Below are positions 1-7,200 of a stretch of 39,829 bases of DNA, piece by piece. Every line of letters begins with the position of its first letter. The stretch's first letter is position 1. The notes beneath the pieces were generated by a model. The model was given only the letters and a program-made list of their open reading frames with translations. It was not told the origin of the DNA and made no database searches. Origin of the DNA: Fimenecus sp045655645 (GTDB lineage Bacteria; Bacillota; Clostridia; Oscillospirales; Acutalibacteraceae); the NCBI GenBank assembly GCA_045655645.1, contig JAZOPS010000043.1:1-39829 (forward strand), given 5' to 3'. A program made the position numbers and the translations under genes.

Positions 1-1
1 T

Positions 2-829
2 GTATGCGTAATCACAGGCGGCGGCAGCGGTATGGGGCTTGCTGCAGCAAAATTTATGCCTAAGGAAAAAATTATCGTTATCTCAGGCAGAACAGTTGCA
101 AAACTTGAAAATGCAGTTAACGAACTCAAAACATTGGGTTACGAAGCTTATGCTTATGCCTGCGACACATCAGACCGTGAAAGCGTTAAAAAACTTGCCG
201 AATATGCATCATCACTCGGTAACATTAAGAATGTAATCAACGCCGCAGGTATTTCACCCGCAATGGGCAACGCAGGAGACCAGGAAAAGATTCTTCGTAT
301 CAATGCTCTCGGAACTGTTTATGTTAATCAGGAGTTTTCGAAGAAAATGAGTGCAGGAAGTGTTATCTGCGATATTTCATCAAACTCCGCGTATTCGCTT
401 CCTTCTTTCATTCTTCCCAAGAAGGCTTATCCTCTTGCTGAAACAGATGAAGAAGCTTTCCTTGCAAAACTTATCAAGAGAGCAAATATGGCTAAAACCG
501 ATTATGAAAAGAATGGCTTTGCTTACGGTCTTTCGAAGAATTTTGTTTGCTGGTATGCCGCAAAAAGTGCATTTGATCTCGGTCCAAAAGGAATCAGAGT
601 TGTTTCTCTCAGCCCTGGTCTTATTGCAACAGATATGGGTAAGATGGAAGAAGAACACGGCGGATTTCTTATTAAATTATCCTGTGAAGAACGTATGGGT
701 ACACCTGAAGAACTCGGTTATGCCATTGCAACAGTAGCTGACGAGCGTAATGGCTACCTTGCAGGTGTTGATATTCTTTGTGACGGCGGCAGCACCAGAG
801 GTCAAAAAGAATTCAAGAAAAAGAAGTGA
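2..829 (+). CDS. Short-chain dehydrogenase/reductase, 5' end cut by window
   Basis: This is an NAD(P)-dependent oxidoreductase of the classical SDR family. The reading frame is open to the left edge, so the true start lies outside the window; 275 residues are visible. Directly visible are the Rossmann glycine motif TGGGSGMG at nt 14-37, NAAG (residues 70-73 counted from the Met at nt 32), a Ser-containing DISS segment (114-117) and the catalytic pair Y165/K169 in YGLSK. The C-terminal LSPGLIATDMG and DGGS segments are typical of the fold. An insertion of about 40 residues lies between the catalytic Ser strand and Tyr, as in some steroid or carbonyl-reductase-like SDRs. The substrate cannot be told from sequence. 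It ends in a terminator shared with the convergent radical SAM gene. Confidence 0.85.
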   Translation, partial: VCVITGGGSGMGLAAAKFMPKEKIIVISGRTVAKLENAVNELKTLGYEAYAYACDTSDRESVKKLAEYASSLGNIKNVINAAGISPAMGNAGDQEKILRINALGTVYVNQEFSKKMSAGSVICDISSNSAYSLPSFILPKKAYPLAETDEEAFLAKLIKRANMAKTDYEKNGFAYGLSKNFVCWYAAKSAFDLGPKGIRVVSLSPGLIATDMGKMEEEHGGFLIKLSCEERMGTPEELGYAIATVADERNGYLAGVDILCDGGSTRGQKEFKKKK

Positions 830-915
830 AAAATGGATTGTTGCTAAAATCATAAAGAATTCAACAAAATCCAGTTTGCAAATTAAAGTTCTAAAATGAG
901 GCGCACAACCAAAAT

Positions 916-948
916 AAAACCCATCCAAACGGATGGGTTTTTGTTTTT
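916..948. terminator. Bidirectional intrinsic terminator
   Basis: A perfect 10-bp stem, AAACCCATCC (917-926) with GGATGGGTTT (931-940) around an AAAC loop, is followed by a T-rich tract on the plus strand. It is preceded by an A-rich tract that becomes a T tract on the minus strand, so it can stop both convergent genes. Confidence 0.85.
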
Positions 949-963
949 AAAATGAATTGAATA

Positions 964-1797
964 TTAAAATTTTCTAACAAAGCTACATCTTTTACAAAGT
1001 TCTTCGCGAGCTGTTCTATTGGAAAATCCGTTATAGATATTTAGTGCTTTTGGTGAATTGATTATTTCTTCTAAATCACTTTCGAAAATATTTCCAAGAT
1101 TTATTGTGCCATTGTTATCAAGGCAACAGGGGACAACTGTGCCATCGGCAAGAACACCAATTTGAGTGCGAAGGCCATAACAGAAAATCTTTTCATTGGT
1201 GTCGTCGCTTTCGAGTGTCGGCCAATCAAATTTATCGCCATACTCAATGTAGATTTTGTTTCCTATCTTTATGTTGTTGCATTCTTCGACCCAAGGTTTT
1301 GGAAAATAATTTTCGAGTTTTGCTAAAATTTCATTATTCAAACTATCTTTGCCACCGTTGTTCCAAAGTCTAAGAATAACGATTTTTTTATTTTCAGCCG
1401 ATTTTGCATAAGAAAAACAATCTTCTAAATACTTTTCAAAGGAAATTTTGTTATCATTTGCCTCAAAAGAGTGTAATGAAATAAAGGTTCTATAATGTGA
1501 TTTTGAATTTAACAGAACGTCTTTGTTTTTGCTTAACAAGGTACCGTTTGTTACAATCTTAACCATGAATTTCATTTCTTCGGCAATTTTCAAAAATGCT
1601 TCAAAATCAGGGTGACAGAGCGGCTCACCAAGAAGATGAAAACAGATGAAGTCAGTATATGGCTTAATTTTATTAAGTACTATTTTAAATTCTTCTCTGC
1701 TCATTCTTTTGGGATTTCTTGTTGTACCTGGACAGAATGAACATTTTAAGTTGCAGATGTTTGAAATCTCAACGTATATTTCTGCAAATTTTTTCAT
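964..1797 (-). CDS. Radical SAM protein with C-terminal cysteine cluster (SPASM-like)
   Basis: The protein (277 aa) belongs to the radical SAM superfamily. The 4Fe-4S motif CNLKCSFC sits at residues 15-22 (C15, C19, C22), right at the N-terminus as usual. The C-terminal third carries FCYG, PCC and CKRC cysteines around a GTVVPCC...GNI pattern, typical of SPASM or twitch domains that bind auxiliary clusters. Such proteins act in peptide maturation, sulfatase activation or cofactor work, but no substrate peptide or partner gene is visible, so the role is open. Start choice: AGGTGG at 1811-1806 is 8 nt before ATG 1797; the more upstream in-frame GTG at 1809 overlaps that site. A palindrome covers its promoter. 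Confidence 0.85.
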   Translation of the reverse strand: MKKFAEIYVEISNICNLKCSFCPGTTRNPKRMSREEFKIVLNKIKPYTDFICFHLLGEPLCHPDFEAFLKIAEEMKFMVKIVTNGTLLSKNKDVLLNSKSHYRTFISLHSFEANDNKISFEKYLEDCFSYAKSAENKKIVILRLWNNGGKDSLNNEILAKLENYFPKPWVEECNNIKIGNKIYIEYGDKFDWPTLESDDTNEKIFCYGLRTQIGVLADGTVVPCCLDNNGTINLGNIFESDLEEIINSPKALNIYNGFSNRTAREELCKRCSFVRKF

Positions 1798-1810
1798 TTT
1801 TATCACCACC

Positions 1811-1826
1811 TATAGTTATAACTATA
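1811..1826. promoter_or_regulatory. 16-bp perfect palindrome, candidate operator
   Basis: TATAGTTATAACTATA reads the same on both strands. On the minus strand it begins with the predicted -10 of the radical SAM gene and ends just before its Shine-Dalgarno, a natural place for repressor binding. It is AT-rich, so chance is possible. Confidence 0.4.
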
Positions 1827-1849
1827 TCACAATGCGAAATAATAGTAAA
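1821..1849 (-). promoter_or_regulatory. Predicted sigma-A promoter of the radical SAM gene
   Basis: On the minus strand, TTTACT (1849-1844) and TATAGT (1826-1821) are separated by 17 nt, and a TG lies one base before the -10 (extended -10 type). Confidence 0.55.
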
Positions 1850-1999
1850 CAAAAACTTTTTTATTGAAATAAACTTTTGTATGTGCTAAAATATTTTTAT
1901 AAAAATATCAACGGAAATTTTGGTTATGTATAATTTCAGAATAGAAGCAGATTTAGTTGCATTTGATAATTTTGTAAAAGCTAAGTTATAGTAATACTT

Positions 2000-2350
2000 T
2001 TGAATGTTATAGTATGGCTTTCTTCAATGTCTATGAGACTTTATGATGCATATGGACAATATCCTACGATAGACAAACCTATTGGATGGACAGACTTAAA
2101 ATATGAGGATATTGAAAAGGCTTATTATATGAATGCTCGTTATAATGAATGGGATGGCAGGATTGAAAGACCATCTTATGTGCTTGTTATGGCGGACGGA
2201 GATATTATAGACTTTGACGGATACACATCTGTTGAAAAAACAGAAGAAATGGTGTTGCCAATACTTGAAAAATATAGTGTTGAAATTATAAATGTTGACT
2301 CAGGAAAAGAAAATCCTGGATATAACGAATGGTTTGAAGAAAATTATTGA
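2000..2350 (+). CDS. Hypothetical protein, possibly a remnant
   Basis: I do not recognise this product (116 codons from a TTG; 107 from ATG 2027). The frame is open from 1985, just after a TAA at 1982. No Shine-Dalgarno precedes either possible start, unlike nearly every other gene here. The sequence is acidic and rich in Tyr and Trp, with no membrane segment, cysteine pair or known motif. A 21-codon ORF in another frame (1926-1991) lies just upstream, so a broken longer gene is possible but unproven. It stops 16 nt before the glycosidase start, so the two could be co-transcribed. Codon use looks ordinary for the window, which supports coding, but expression is uncertain. Confidence 0.45.
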   Translation: MNVIVWLSSMSMRLYDAYGQYPTIDKPIGWTDLKYEDIEKAYYMNARYNEWDGRIERPSYVLVMADGDIIDFDGYTSVEKTEEMVLPILEKYSVEIINVDSGKENPGYNEWFEENY

Positions 2351-2366
2351 TATGTAGGTGATTGCT

Positions 2367-3299
2367 ATGCCATATTTATTTACACACTTTAAAGAAAAAG
2401 TGACACCTGACGGTGAGCAGGTTTATTTCGGCGTCAGTCGTGACGGATATAACTGGGAAAAAGTCAATGACGGAAACCCCATTTTAACTGCTCAACTCGG
2501 TGAAAAAGGTTGTCGTGATATTGAAATAGTGCGACTTCATACAGGCGGTTTTGTGATTTTAACCACCGACCTTTGTATCGCTAATCGTATGGATGAAAAC
2601 TATAATGTTGATTGGTCAAAGGTGAATCGTACGGGTAGTAAATGTCTTCGCATGTGGAAAACTGAAGATTTAGTGAATTTCAGCGAAGAAAAGTTAGTTT
2701 ATTTTGGTCGTGACGATTTTGGCTGTATGTGGGCCCCTGAAGTTTATTTTGAAGAAGAAACAGGGGAATATTTAATCCATTGGGGTTCAACCGTTGCAGA
2801 AGATGATTATAAACACATGTCGATTTATTGTTCTGTAACAAAGGATTTTGAAACATTTTCTGAGCCAAAACTCTTTTTCACAAAAGATAATGAAATTCTT
2901 GACACACATATTCGTAAAATTGATGGTGTGTATCACATGTTTTATAAAAATGCACACAATCCGTCAATGAATATGCATGCGACATCTGATAATCTCTATG
3001 GTCCTTATAAGCATGACGAAGGTTTTGAAGAATATATGGATAAAGAGATTCATTGGCCAGGCTCTTATGAAGCGGGAACAACTTTTGTGTTGCCTGATGG
3101 TAGATGGTGTTTGATGTTCGACTTTTTTGGATGTGAACGCGAAAAAATGGGTTATGTTCCATTTATCTCATCAAAACCAGGTGATATGAATTTTACTCGT
3201 TGCCCTGATTTGTTTAAATTCCCTTATGGCTTCAAACACGGTGGGGTAATTGAAATCACCGAAGAAGAATACGAAAGAATCAAAAGCACAGAATATTAA
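2367..3299 (+). CDS. GH43-like glycosidase, probably arabinan- or xylan-active
   Basis: The protein (310 aa) resembles family 43 glycoside hydrolases, five-bladed beta-propeller enzymes that release arabinose or xylose from plant hemicellulose. Repeated blade-like segments are visible: FGVSRDGYNW near the N-terminus, RMWKTEDLVNF, MWAPEVYF, a central HIRKIDGVYHMFYKN, and WPGSYEAGT carrying a Glu candidate for general acid. There is no signal peptide, so it should act in the cytoplasm on imported oligosaccharides, which fits the GPH symporter gene that follows. Start choice: AGGTGATT at 2356-2363 sets ATG 2367; an in-frame GTG at 2358 overlaps that site. I am fairly sure of the fold and less sure of the family number or specificity. 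Confidence 0.72.
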   Translation: MPYLFTHFKEKVTPDGEQVYFGVSRDGYNWEKVNDGNPILTAQLGEKGCRDIEIVRLHTGGFVILTTDLCIANRMDENYNVDWSKVNRTGSKCLRMWKTEDLVNFSEEKLVYFGRDDFGCMWAPEVYFEEETGEYLIHWGSTVAEDDYKHMSIYCSVTKDFETFSEPKLFFTKDNEILDTHIRKIDGVYHMFYKNAHNPSMNMHATSDNLYGPYKHDEGFEEYMDKEIHWPGSYEAGTTFVLPDGRWCLMFDFFGCEREKMGYVPFISSKPGDMNFTRCPDLFKFPYGFKHGGVIEITEEEYERIKSTEY

Positions 3300-3307
3300 A
3301 AAATATT

Positions 3308-3331
3308 GGGACGATTAAATCGTCCCTTTTT
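3308..3331 (+). terminator. Intrinsic terminator after the GH43-like gene
   Basis: Stem GGGACGA (3308-3314) pairs with TCGTCCC (3320-3326), extendable to 9 bp, and is followed by six T residues. Confidence 0.85.
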
Positions 3332-3360
3332 GATTGTTATAGAGAAGTAAATTGGGATTT

Positions 3361-3540
3361 GTAGAATTAAACGCAAAATGCAAAACGCAAAAACGCAAAA
3401 TGTCGGGTCTGCGACGCGGATTATAGATGCAACTAGTAGGGGCGATTTTAGTGTGATATAATTTTTAACGGGACGTCGAGACGCCGACTCCCTACGAAAT
3501 TTCATCCCGACAAATTCAAATTTGTTGATTCCTTTTTAAC
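3361..3540. repeat. Intergenic repeat cluster 1
   Basis: The 3300-3612 gap holds no gene. It contains ACGCAAAATG twice (3371-3380, 3393-3402), the segment GGGTCTGCGACGCGGATTAT at 3405-3424, a roughly 60-bp piece with inverted ends GTAGGG (3436-3441) and CCCTAC (3489-3494), and the near-palindrome ACAAATTCAAATTTGT (3510-3525). The second and last pieces recur in reverse orientation in cluster 2 near 5923-6152. These look like dispersed non-coding repeats of the REP or MITE kind; no transposase is present. Confidence 0.6.
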
Positions 3541-3558
3541 TGCAAACATTACCTTAAA

Positions 3559-3587
3559 TTGACAAAGAACCTATAAAATGATATATT
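3559..3587 (+). promoter_or_regulatory. Predicted sigma-A promoter of GPH symporter 1
   Basis: TTGACA (3559-3564), a 17-nt spacer and TATATT (3582-3587). The 16 bases at 3576-3591 recur exactly at the promoter of the PHP gene (30044-30059). Confidence 0.75.
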
Positions 3588-3621
3588 TATAACAGTATTT
3601 TTATAAAAGAGTGTGATAATC

Positions 3622-5274
3622 TTGGGCGAAAGATTTAAAAAAGCAATCGGTGTTGAAGGCACATTCAAAGATACCGTTATGCCAATGATAAATTACTGTT
3701 ATACCAATATTTTCTTGGGTGGCGCAGGTTATATAATCAGTATGTATTTCAGTATCTTTTTGACCCGTGTTGTTGGTCTTGATATTGAATTTGCAGGATT
3801 CATAACTATGGTTGCAGTTATCTGGGATGGTATCAACGACCCTATTATGGGCATTATTACTGACCGTACCCGTTCAAGATATGGCAGACACAGAGCGTAT
3901 CTCAAGCGTGGTATTCCATTTGTGTTTGTTTCATATATTTTGCTTTGGAACTCATTCGGTCTTGATGGTGAAAAGCATCCATATTTAACAGTTGCATATT
4001 TCTTGTTCGCTTATGTGCTTTATAAAACAGCATATACAATTATTGCAGTTCCACACACTGCGATGCTTCCTGAACTTGCACCTGAATATAACAAGAGAAC
4101 ACAATATACATCTGTAAGTTATATTTTCAACTCTTGTGGAATGATTCCATCATATATCATTTTGCTCATTTTGCTTGCAATTTTCGGCTTTTCAGATGGT
4201 CTCACAAGAGAATCAAAAGCACCTTTCTTTGTTGCGGGTATAATTCTTGCAGCTATGTATAGCATTGCAATTTATGGCACATTCAAACTTGTTCGAGAGC
4301 CAAGCTCATTGGATATGAAAAATGAGCCACTCGATGTGAAATATGTTATCAAAGAATATGTTGATGTTTTCAAAAGCCGTTCTTTCAGACAATATTTTTG
4401 CATCAGTTTCTTCTGGGAAGCCGCAAGAAGCTTCTATTCAACAACATATATTTATTATGTTACATTCCTTGCTAATATGTACAGATTTTATCCGTTGTTC
4501 AATACCTTTGCGGGTATCTTCGAGTCAGCGGCGTTCCCACTTAACTATGCTCTCACAATGAAGCATGGTAAGAAAAAGTGTGGCACAATTGTAACGCCAT
4601 TTATGATTTTAGGACTTGCAATTGCTCTTGTGGTTACAGCGAGCCAACCTGGTACATCAAAAGCAACATTTATGCTCGTTTTAATGCTGATAGGTACAAT
4701 TTTATATCCTTTTGGCATGAGCGGTATCGGCTTTGTTTGTAACAATGTTTTCCCTGACCTTACAGATGTTGACGAAATGATTACAGGCCGTCGAAGAGAA
4801 GGCGTTGTGGCAACATGTAACACAATGGTTAAACAGGTTACAGGTGGTATCAATACATTTGTTGTTACTCTTATTCTTGGTGGATTCGGTCTTGATGTAA
4901 AGGCTGAAACAACAGAATTCGTTCAGCAAACAGATTCTGCAATTTTTGGCATTCGTCTTTGTGTGGCGATTATACCAATGATACTTGCTTTTATTTCATA
5001 TCTTCTTTTGAGAAATTTCCAGATGACAAAAGAAGACCATACAATGATTCGTGCTGCAATTGCTACAAAACATAAATATGGCAGTGTGACTTTAACTGCT
5101 GAGGAAAAAGACCGTTGCTATGTGCTCACAGGTCACAAGTTAGAAAACACTTGGTTAGGTAAAGACAACGACGAAAGTCAGGGCCACACACTCGACAGAG
5201 ATGAAAACGGCAACTACATTATTCTTATTGAAGCTGAAAAACTCAAAAAAGAATTAATGGAAAAAGCTGAATAA
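3622..5274 (+). CDS. GPH-family sugar:cation symporter 1
   Basis: This is a multi-span membrane transporter of the glycoside-pentoside-hexuronide (MelB-like) branch of the major facilitator superfamily, importing a glycoside or sugar acid with Na+ or H+. The family signature WDGINDPIMG, followed by DRTRSRYGRHR in the loop after the second helix, is clear, as are about twelve hydrophobic segments. A hydrophilic tail of about 75 residues follows the last helix, as in many Clostridia members. Start choice: GAGTGTGAT (3609-3617) places TTG 3622 four bases downstream, the same geometry as the GTGAT sites before 2367, 1797 and 36449; an in-frame GTG at 3613 is too close to be used. Substrate unknown; the nearby GH43-like enzyme suggests pentose-containing oligosaccharides. 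Confidence 0.88.
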   Translation: MGERFKKAIGVEGTFKDTVMPMINYCYTNIFLGGAGYIISMYFSIFLTRVVGLDIEFAGFITMVAVIWDGINDPIMGIITDRTRSRYGRHRAYLKRGIPFVFVSYILLWNSFGLDGEKHPYLTVAYFLFAYVLYKTAYTIIAVPHTAMLPELAPEYNKRTQYTSVSYIFNSCGMIPSYIILLILLAIFGFSDGLTRESKAPFFVAGIILAAMYSIAIYGTFKLVREPSSLDMKNEPLDVKYVIKEYVDVFKSRSFRQYFCISFFWEAARSFYSTTYIYYVTFLANMYRFYPLFNTFAGIFESAAFPLNYALTMKHGKKKCGTIVTPFMILGLAIALVVTASQPGTSKATFMLVLMLIGTILYPFGMSGIGFVCNNVFPDLTDVDEMITGRRREGVVATCNTMVKQVTGGINTFVVTLILGGFGLDVKAETTEFVQQTDSAIFGIRLCVAIIPMILAFISYLLLRNFQMTKEDHTMIRAAIATKHKYGSVTLTAEEKDRCYVLTGHKLENTWLGKDNDESQGHTLDRDENGNYIILIEAEKLKKELMEKAE

Positions 5275-5282
5275 AATTGCAC

Positions 5283-5326
5283 ACAGCACCATTTTTTGTT
5301 CGGGGCAGTACCTTTGTACAGCACCA
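5283..5326. repeat. Short GC-richer spacer with a 9-bp direct repeat
   Basis: The 123-nt gap between symporter 1 and the HExxH gene holds ACAGCACCA twice (5283-5291 and 5318-5326), 35 bp apart, in a stretch visibly richer in GC than its surroundings. It has no terminator form; it may be part of a dispersed element. Confidence 0.35.
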
Positions 5327-5397
5327 CTCACTGCAAAACGGCACTGTGAACAATTTTCTTTCAACTTACAACAAACAAATTTTAAAGGAGAGTATCT

Positions 5398-5880
5398 ATG
5401 AGCAACATTGATATTAACCAAACAGAACCAACAATAAAAAGAAGCAAAGCTTTCGATATTTTCTTTTATGCAGTTCAATGGACTTGGGGACTTTCAGTAA
5501 ATATTGTTGGTGGAATTGCTTATCTCATCTGCACAAAGATTTTAAGTTATAAGCACCAAAAATTCGGCTATGCAAATATTGTTTATGTGCCGTGGAATCA
5601 GGGCGGACTCTCAATGGGACTTTTTATCTTTATGAGAACTGACCATCCAAATAAAGAATGGACATATAACACAAGAATTCACGAATATGGCCACACTTGG
5701 CAATGCTTGTTGTTAGGACCACTTTATTATCCGGTAATCGCAATTCCATCTTCTATATGGTGTAATGTGTTTGCAAAGTACAGAGAGAAGAACAATATTT
5801 CATATTATAAACTCTATTGCGAGAGTTGGGCAAACTCTTGGGGCGAGAAATTTGCACAAATGAAAAGAGTTGAAAAATAA
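5398..5880 (+). CDS. Small membrane protein with HExxH metal-site motif
   Basis: The protein (160 aa) has no firm name. Two hydrophobic stretches are visible: an N-terminal one (about residues 20-47) and one just after the motif (about 105-122). HEYGHTWQ gives an HExxH zinc-protease-type signature, and CESWANSWG about 40 residues later offers a Glu as third ligand, an arrangement seen in gluzincin-like peptidases. I recall similar HEYGH proteins of unknown function in Clostridia. It starts at ATG 5398 behind a strong AAAGGAG (5384-5390) and follows symporter 1 with no terminator between, so it is probably in the same transcript. Whether it is an active peptidase is not established. Confidence 0.7.
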   Translation: MSNIDINQTEPTIKRSKAFDIFFYAVQWTWGLSVNIVGGIAYLICTKILSYKHQKFGYANIVYVPWNQGGLSMGLFIFMRTDHPNKEWTYNTRIHEYGHTWQCLLLGPLYYPVIAIPSSIWCNVFAKYREKNNISYYKLYCESWANSWGEKFAQMKRVEK

Positions 5881-5890
5881 AATGATTACC

Positions 5891-5918
5891 AAGGTGGAGA
5901 GAGTCTCCACCTTTTTTG
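5891..5918 (+). terminator. Intrinsic terminator after the HExxH gene
   Basis: GGTGGAGA (5893-5900), loop GAG, TCTCCACC (5904-5911) and six T residues. Confidence 0.9.
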
Positions 5919-5922
5919 TTGC

Positions 5923-6152
5923 ACAAATTTGAATTTGTAGGGATGTTTAATATGTGTGTTCTAGGCTCCCCTTGTCAGGGCGCGAGCATCCGGTGGATGC
6001 TGAATTAGCGCTGTCTGAGCCGGAAAGCGAGTAAGGGAGCTGTCAACGAAGTTGACTGAGGGGCAGTCAAAAAAATATCTTTCCCTCCGTCAACGCTATG
6101 CGTTGCCACCTCCCACGTCAGAGTGAGGCGATTATAATCGCGTCGCAGACCC
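5923..6152. repeat. Intergenic repeat cluster 2
   Basis: The 5881-6388 gap holds a terminator, this cluster and a promoter but no convincing gene. The cluster carries hairpins AGCATCC/GGATGCT (5985-6001), GTCAAC/GTTGAC (6042-6056) and CAACGC/GCGTTG (6091-6105), the perfect palindrome GCGATTATAATCGC (6128-6141), and reverse-oriented copies of two cluster 1 pieces (5923-5938 and 6132-6152). The CTCCCC...CTGAGGGG style resembles non-coding repeats I associate with Ruminococcaceae genomes; that link is from memory. GC content is higher than in flanking DNA. Confidence 0.65.
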
Positions 6153-6311
6153 AATTTTATTCTTTATTCAATATTCTTTATTATTTTTTATTCGACAACC
6201 CCCAATTTGTAGAGTCGGTATTAATAATGTGAAACTTTGATGATGCACATTATTTTGATACAAAATATAATAAAAAATCATGTAAAAGCACAAGATATTG
6301 TAATTTTTATA

Positions 6312-6340
6312 TTGTAATATTTTGTGTTTTTTGCTATAAT
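6312..6340 (+). promoter_or_regulatory. Predicted extended -10 promoter of rlmB
   Basis: TTGTAA (6312-6317), a 17-nt spacer and TATAAT (6335-6340) preceded by TGC, giving an extended -10. Confidence 0.7.
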
Positions 6341-6388
6341 AAGATATTAAAAATAATATGCGTAACTATGCCCGAACGGAGTATAAAA

Positions 6389-7153
6389 ATGGATAATAAA
6401 ATTGATAAATTTAACGAAGAAAGACAAAAGGATTTAATCATAGGTCGAAATGCCGTAACTGAGCTTATCAAGTCAGGTCGAGAGATTGATACACTCTTTG
6501 TTGTGCGTGGTGAAAAGGGCGGCTCACTTGGTAAAATAATCGGCGAATGTCGTGAAAAAGGTGCTGTGGTTAAAGAAGTCGATAAAAAGAAACTTGACTT
6601 TATGTGTGGCCACAGTAACCATCAGAGTGTTGCGGCAATCTGTGCTGCTCACGATTATTCAACTGTTGAAGAAATTTTGAAAGTTGCTGAAGAGAGAAAC
6701 GAAGCGCCATTCATTGTAGCTTGTGACGGAATTGAAGACCCACATAATTTAGGGGCAATCATCAGAACAGCAGAAGCAGCAGGCGTTCACGGAATTATCA
6801 TTCCAAAACGCAGAAGTGCATCGCTTAATTATACTGTTGGCAAAACTAGCGCAGGTGCTCTTGAATATATGAAAGTTGCACGCGTATCAAACCTTGCATC
6901 AACACTCCAAGAACTCAAAGAAAAAGGTTTATGGGTTTATGGTGCAGATATGGATGGCCAAGATGTTCGTTCAACCAATCTTGATGGTGCAGCAGTGCTC
7001 GTTATCGGTTCGGAGGGCGACGGAATGAGCAGAATTGTCCGTGAAAAGTGTGACTTTATTGTTTCACTTAAAATGAAAGGTCAAATCAATTCCCTTAATG
7101 CATCGGTAGCGGGTGGTATCTTAATGTATGAGATATCATACGGCAGAAAATAA
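6389..7153 (+). CDS. rlmB: 23S rRNA (guanosine-2'-O)-methyltransferase, RlmB/TrmH family
   Basis: This is a SpoU-family 2'-O-methyltransferase with a trefoil-knot SAM site (254 aa). An N-terminal substrate-binding domain starts with DLIIGRNAV. The three SpoU motifs are present: NLGAIIRTAEAAG, VLVIGSEGDGM and INSLNASVAGGILMYE. Orthologues methylate G2251 of 23S rRNA; close paralogues act on tRNA, so the exact base is inferred. Start choice: CGGAG at 6377-6381 is 7 nt before ATG 6389; an in-frame ATG at 6368 lacks a ribosome site. It heads a run with the pseudo-ATPase and MgtC genes; I saw no terminator in the 47-nt gap. Confidence 0.88.
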   Translation: MDNKIDKFNEERQKDLIIGRNAVTELIKSGREIDTLFVVRGEKGGSLGKIIGECREKGAVVKEVDKKKLDFMCGHSNHQSVAAICAAHDYSTVEEILKVAEERNEAPFIVACDGIEDPHNLGAIIRTAEAAGVHGIIIPKRRSASLNYTVGKTSAGALEYMKVARVSNLASTLQELKEKGLWVYGADMDGQDVRSTNLDGAAVLVIGSEGDGMSRIVREKCDFIVSLKMKGQINSLNASVAGGILMYEISYGRK

Positions 7154-7200
7154 GAAATAAAAGATTAAAAAACTATAATAAATTTTCGGGGGACTTTATT

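Noticed and set aside
3370..3402. Short tandem repeat of ACGCAAAA as origin or iteron
   Set aside because: Only three imperfect copies, no DnaA boxes and no replication gene nearby.
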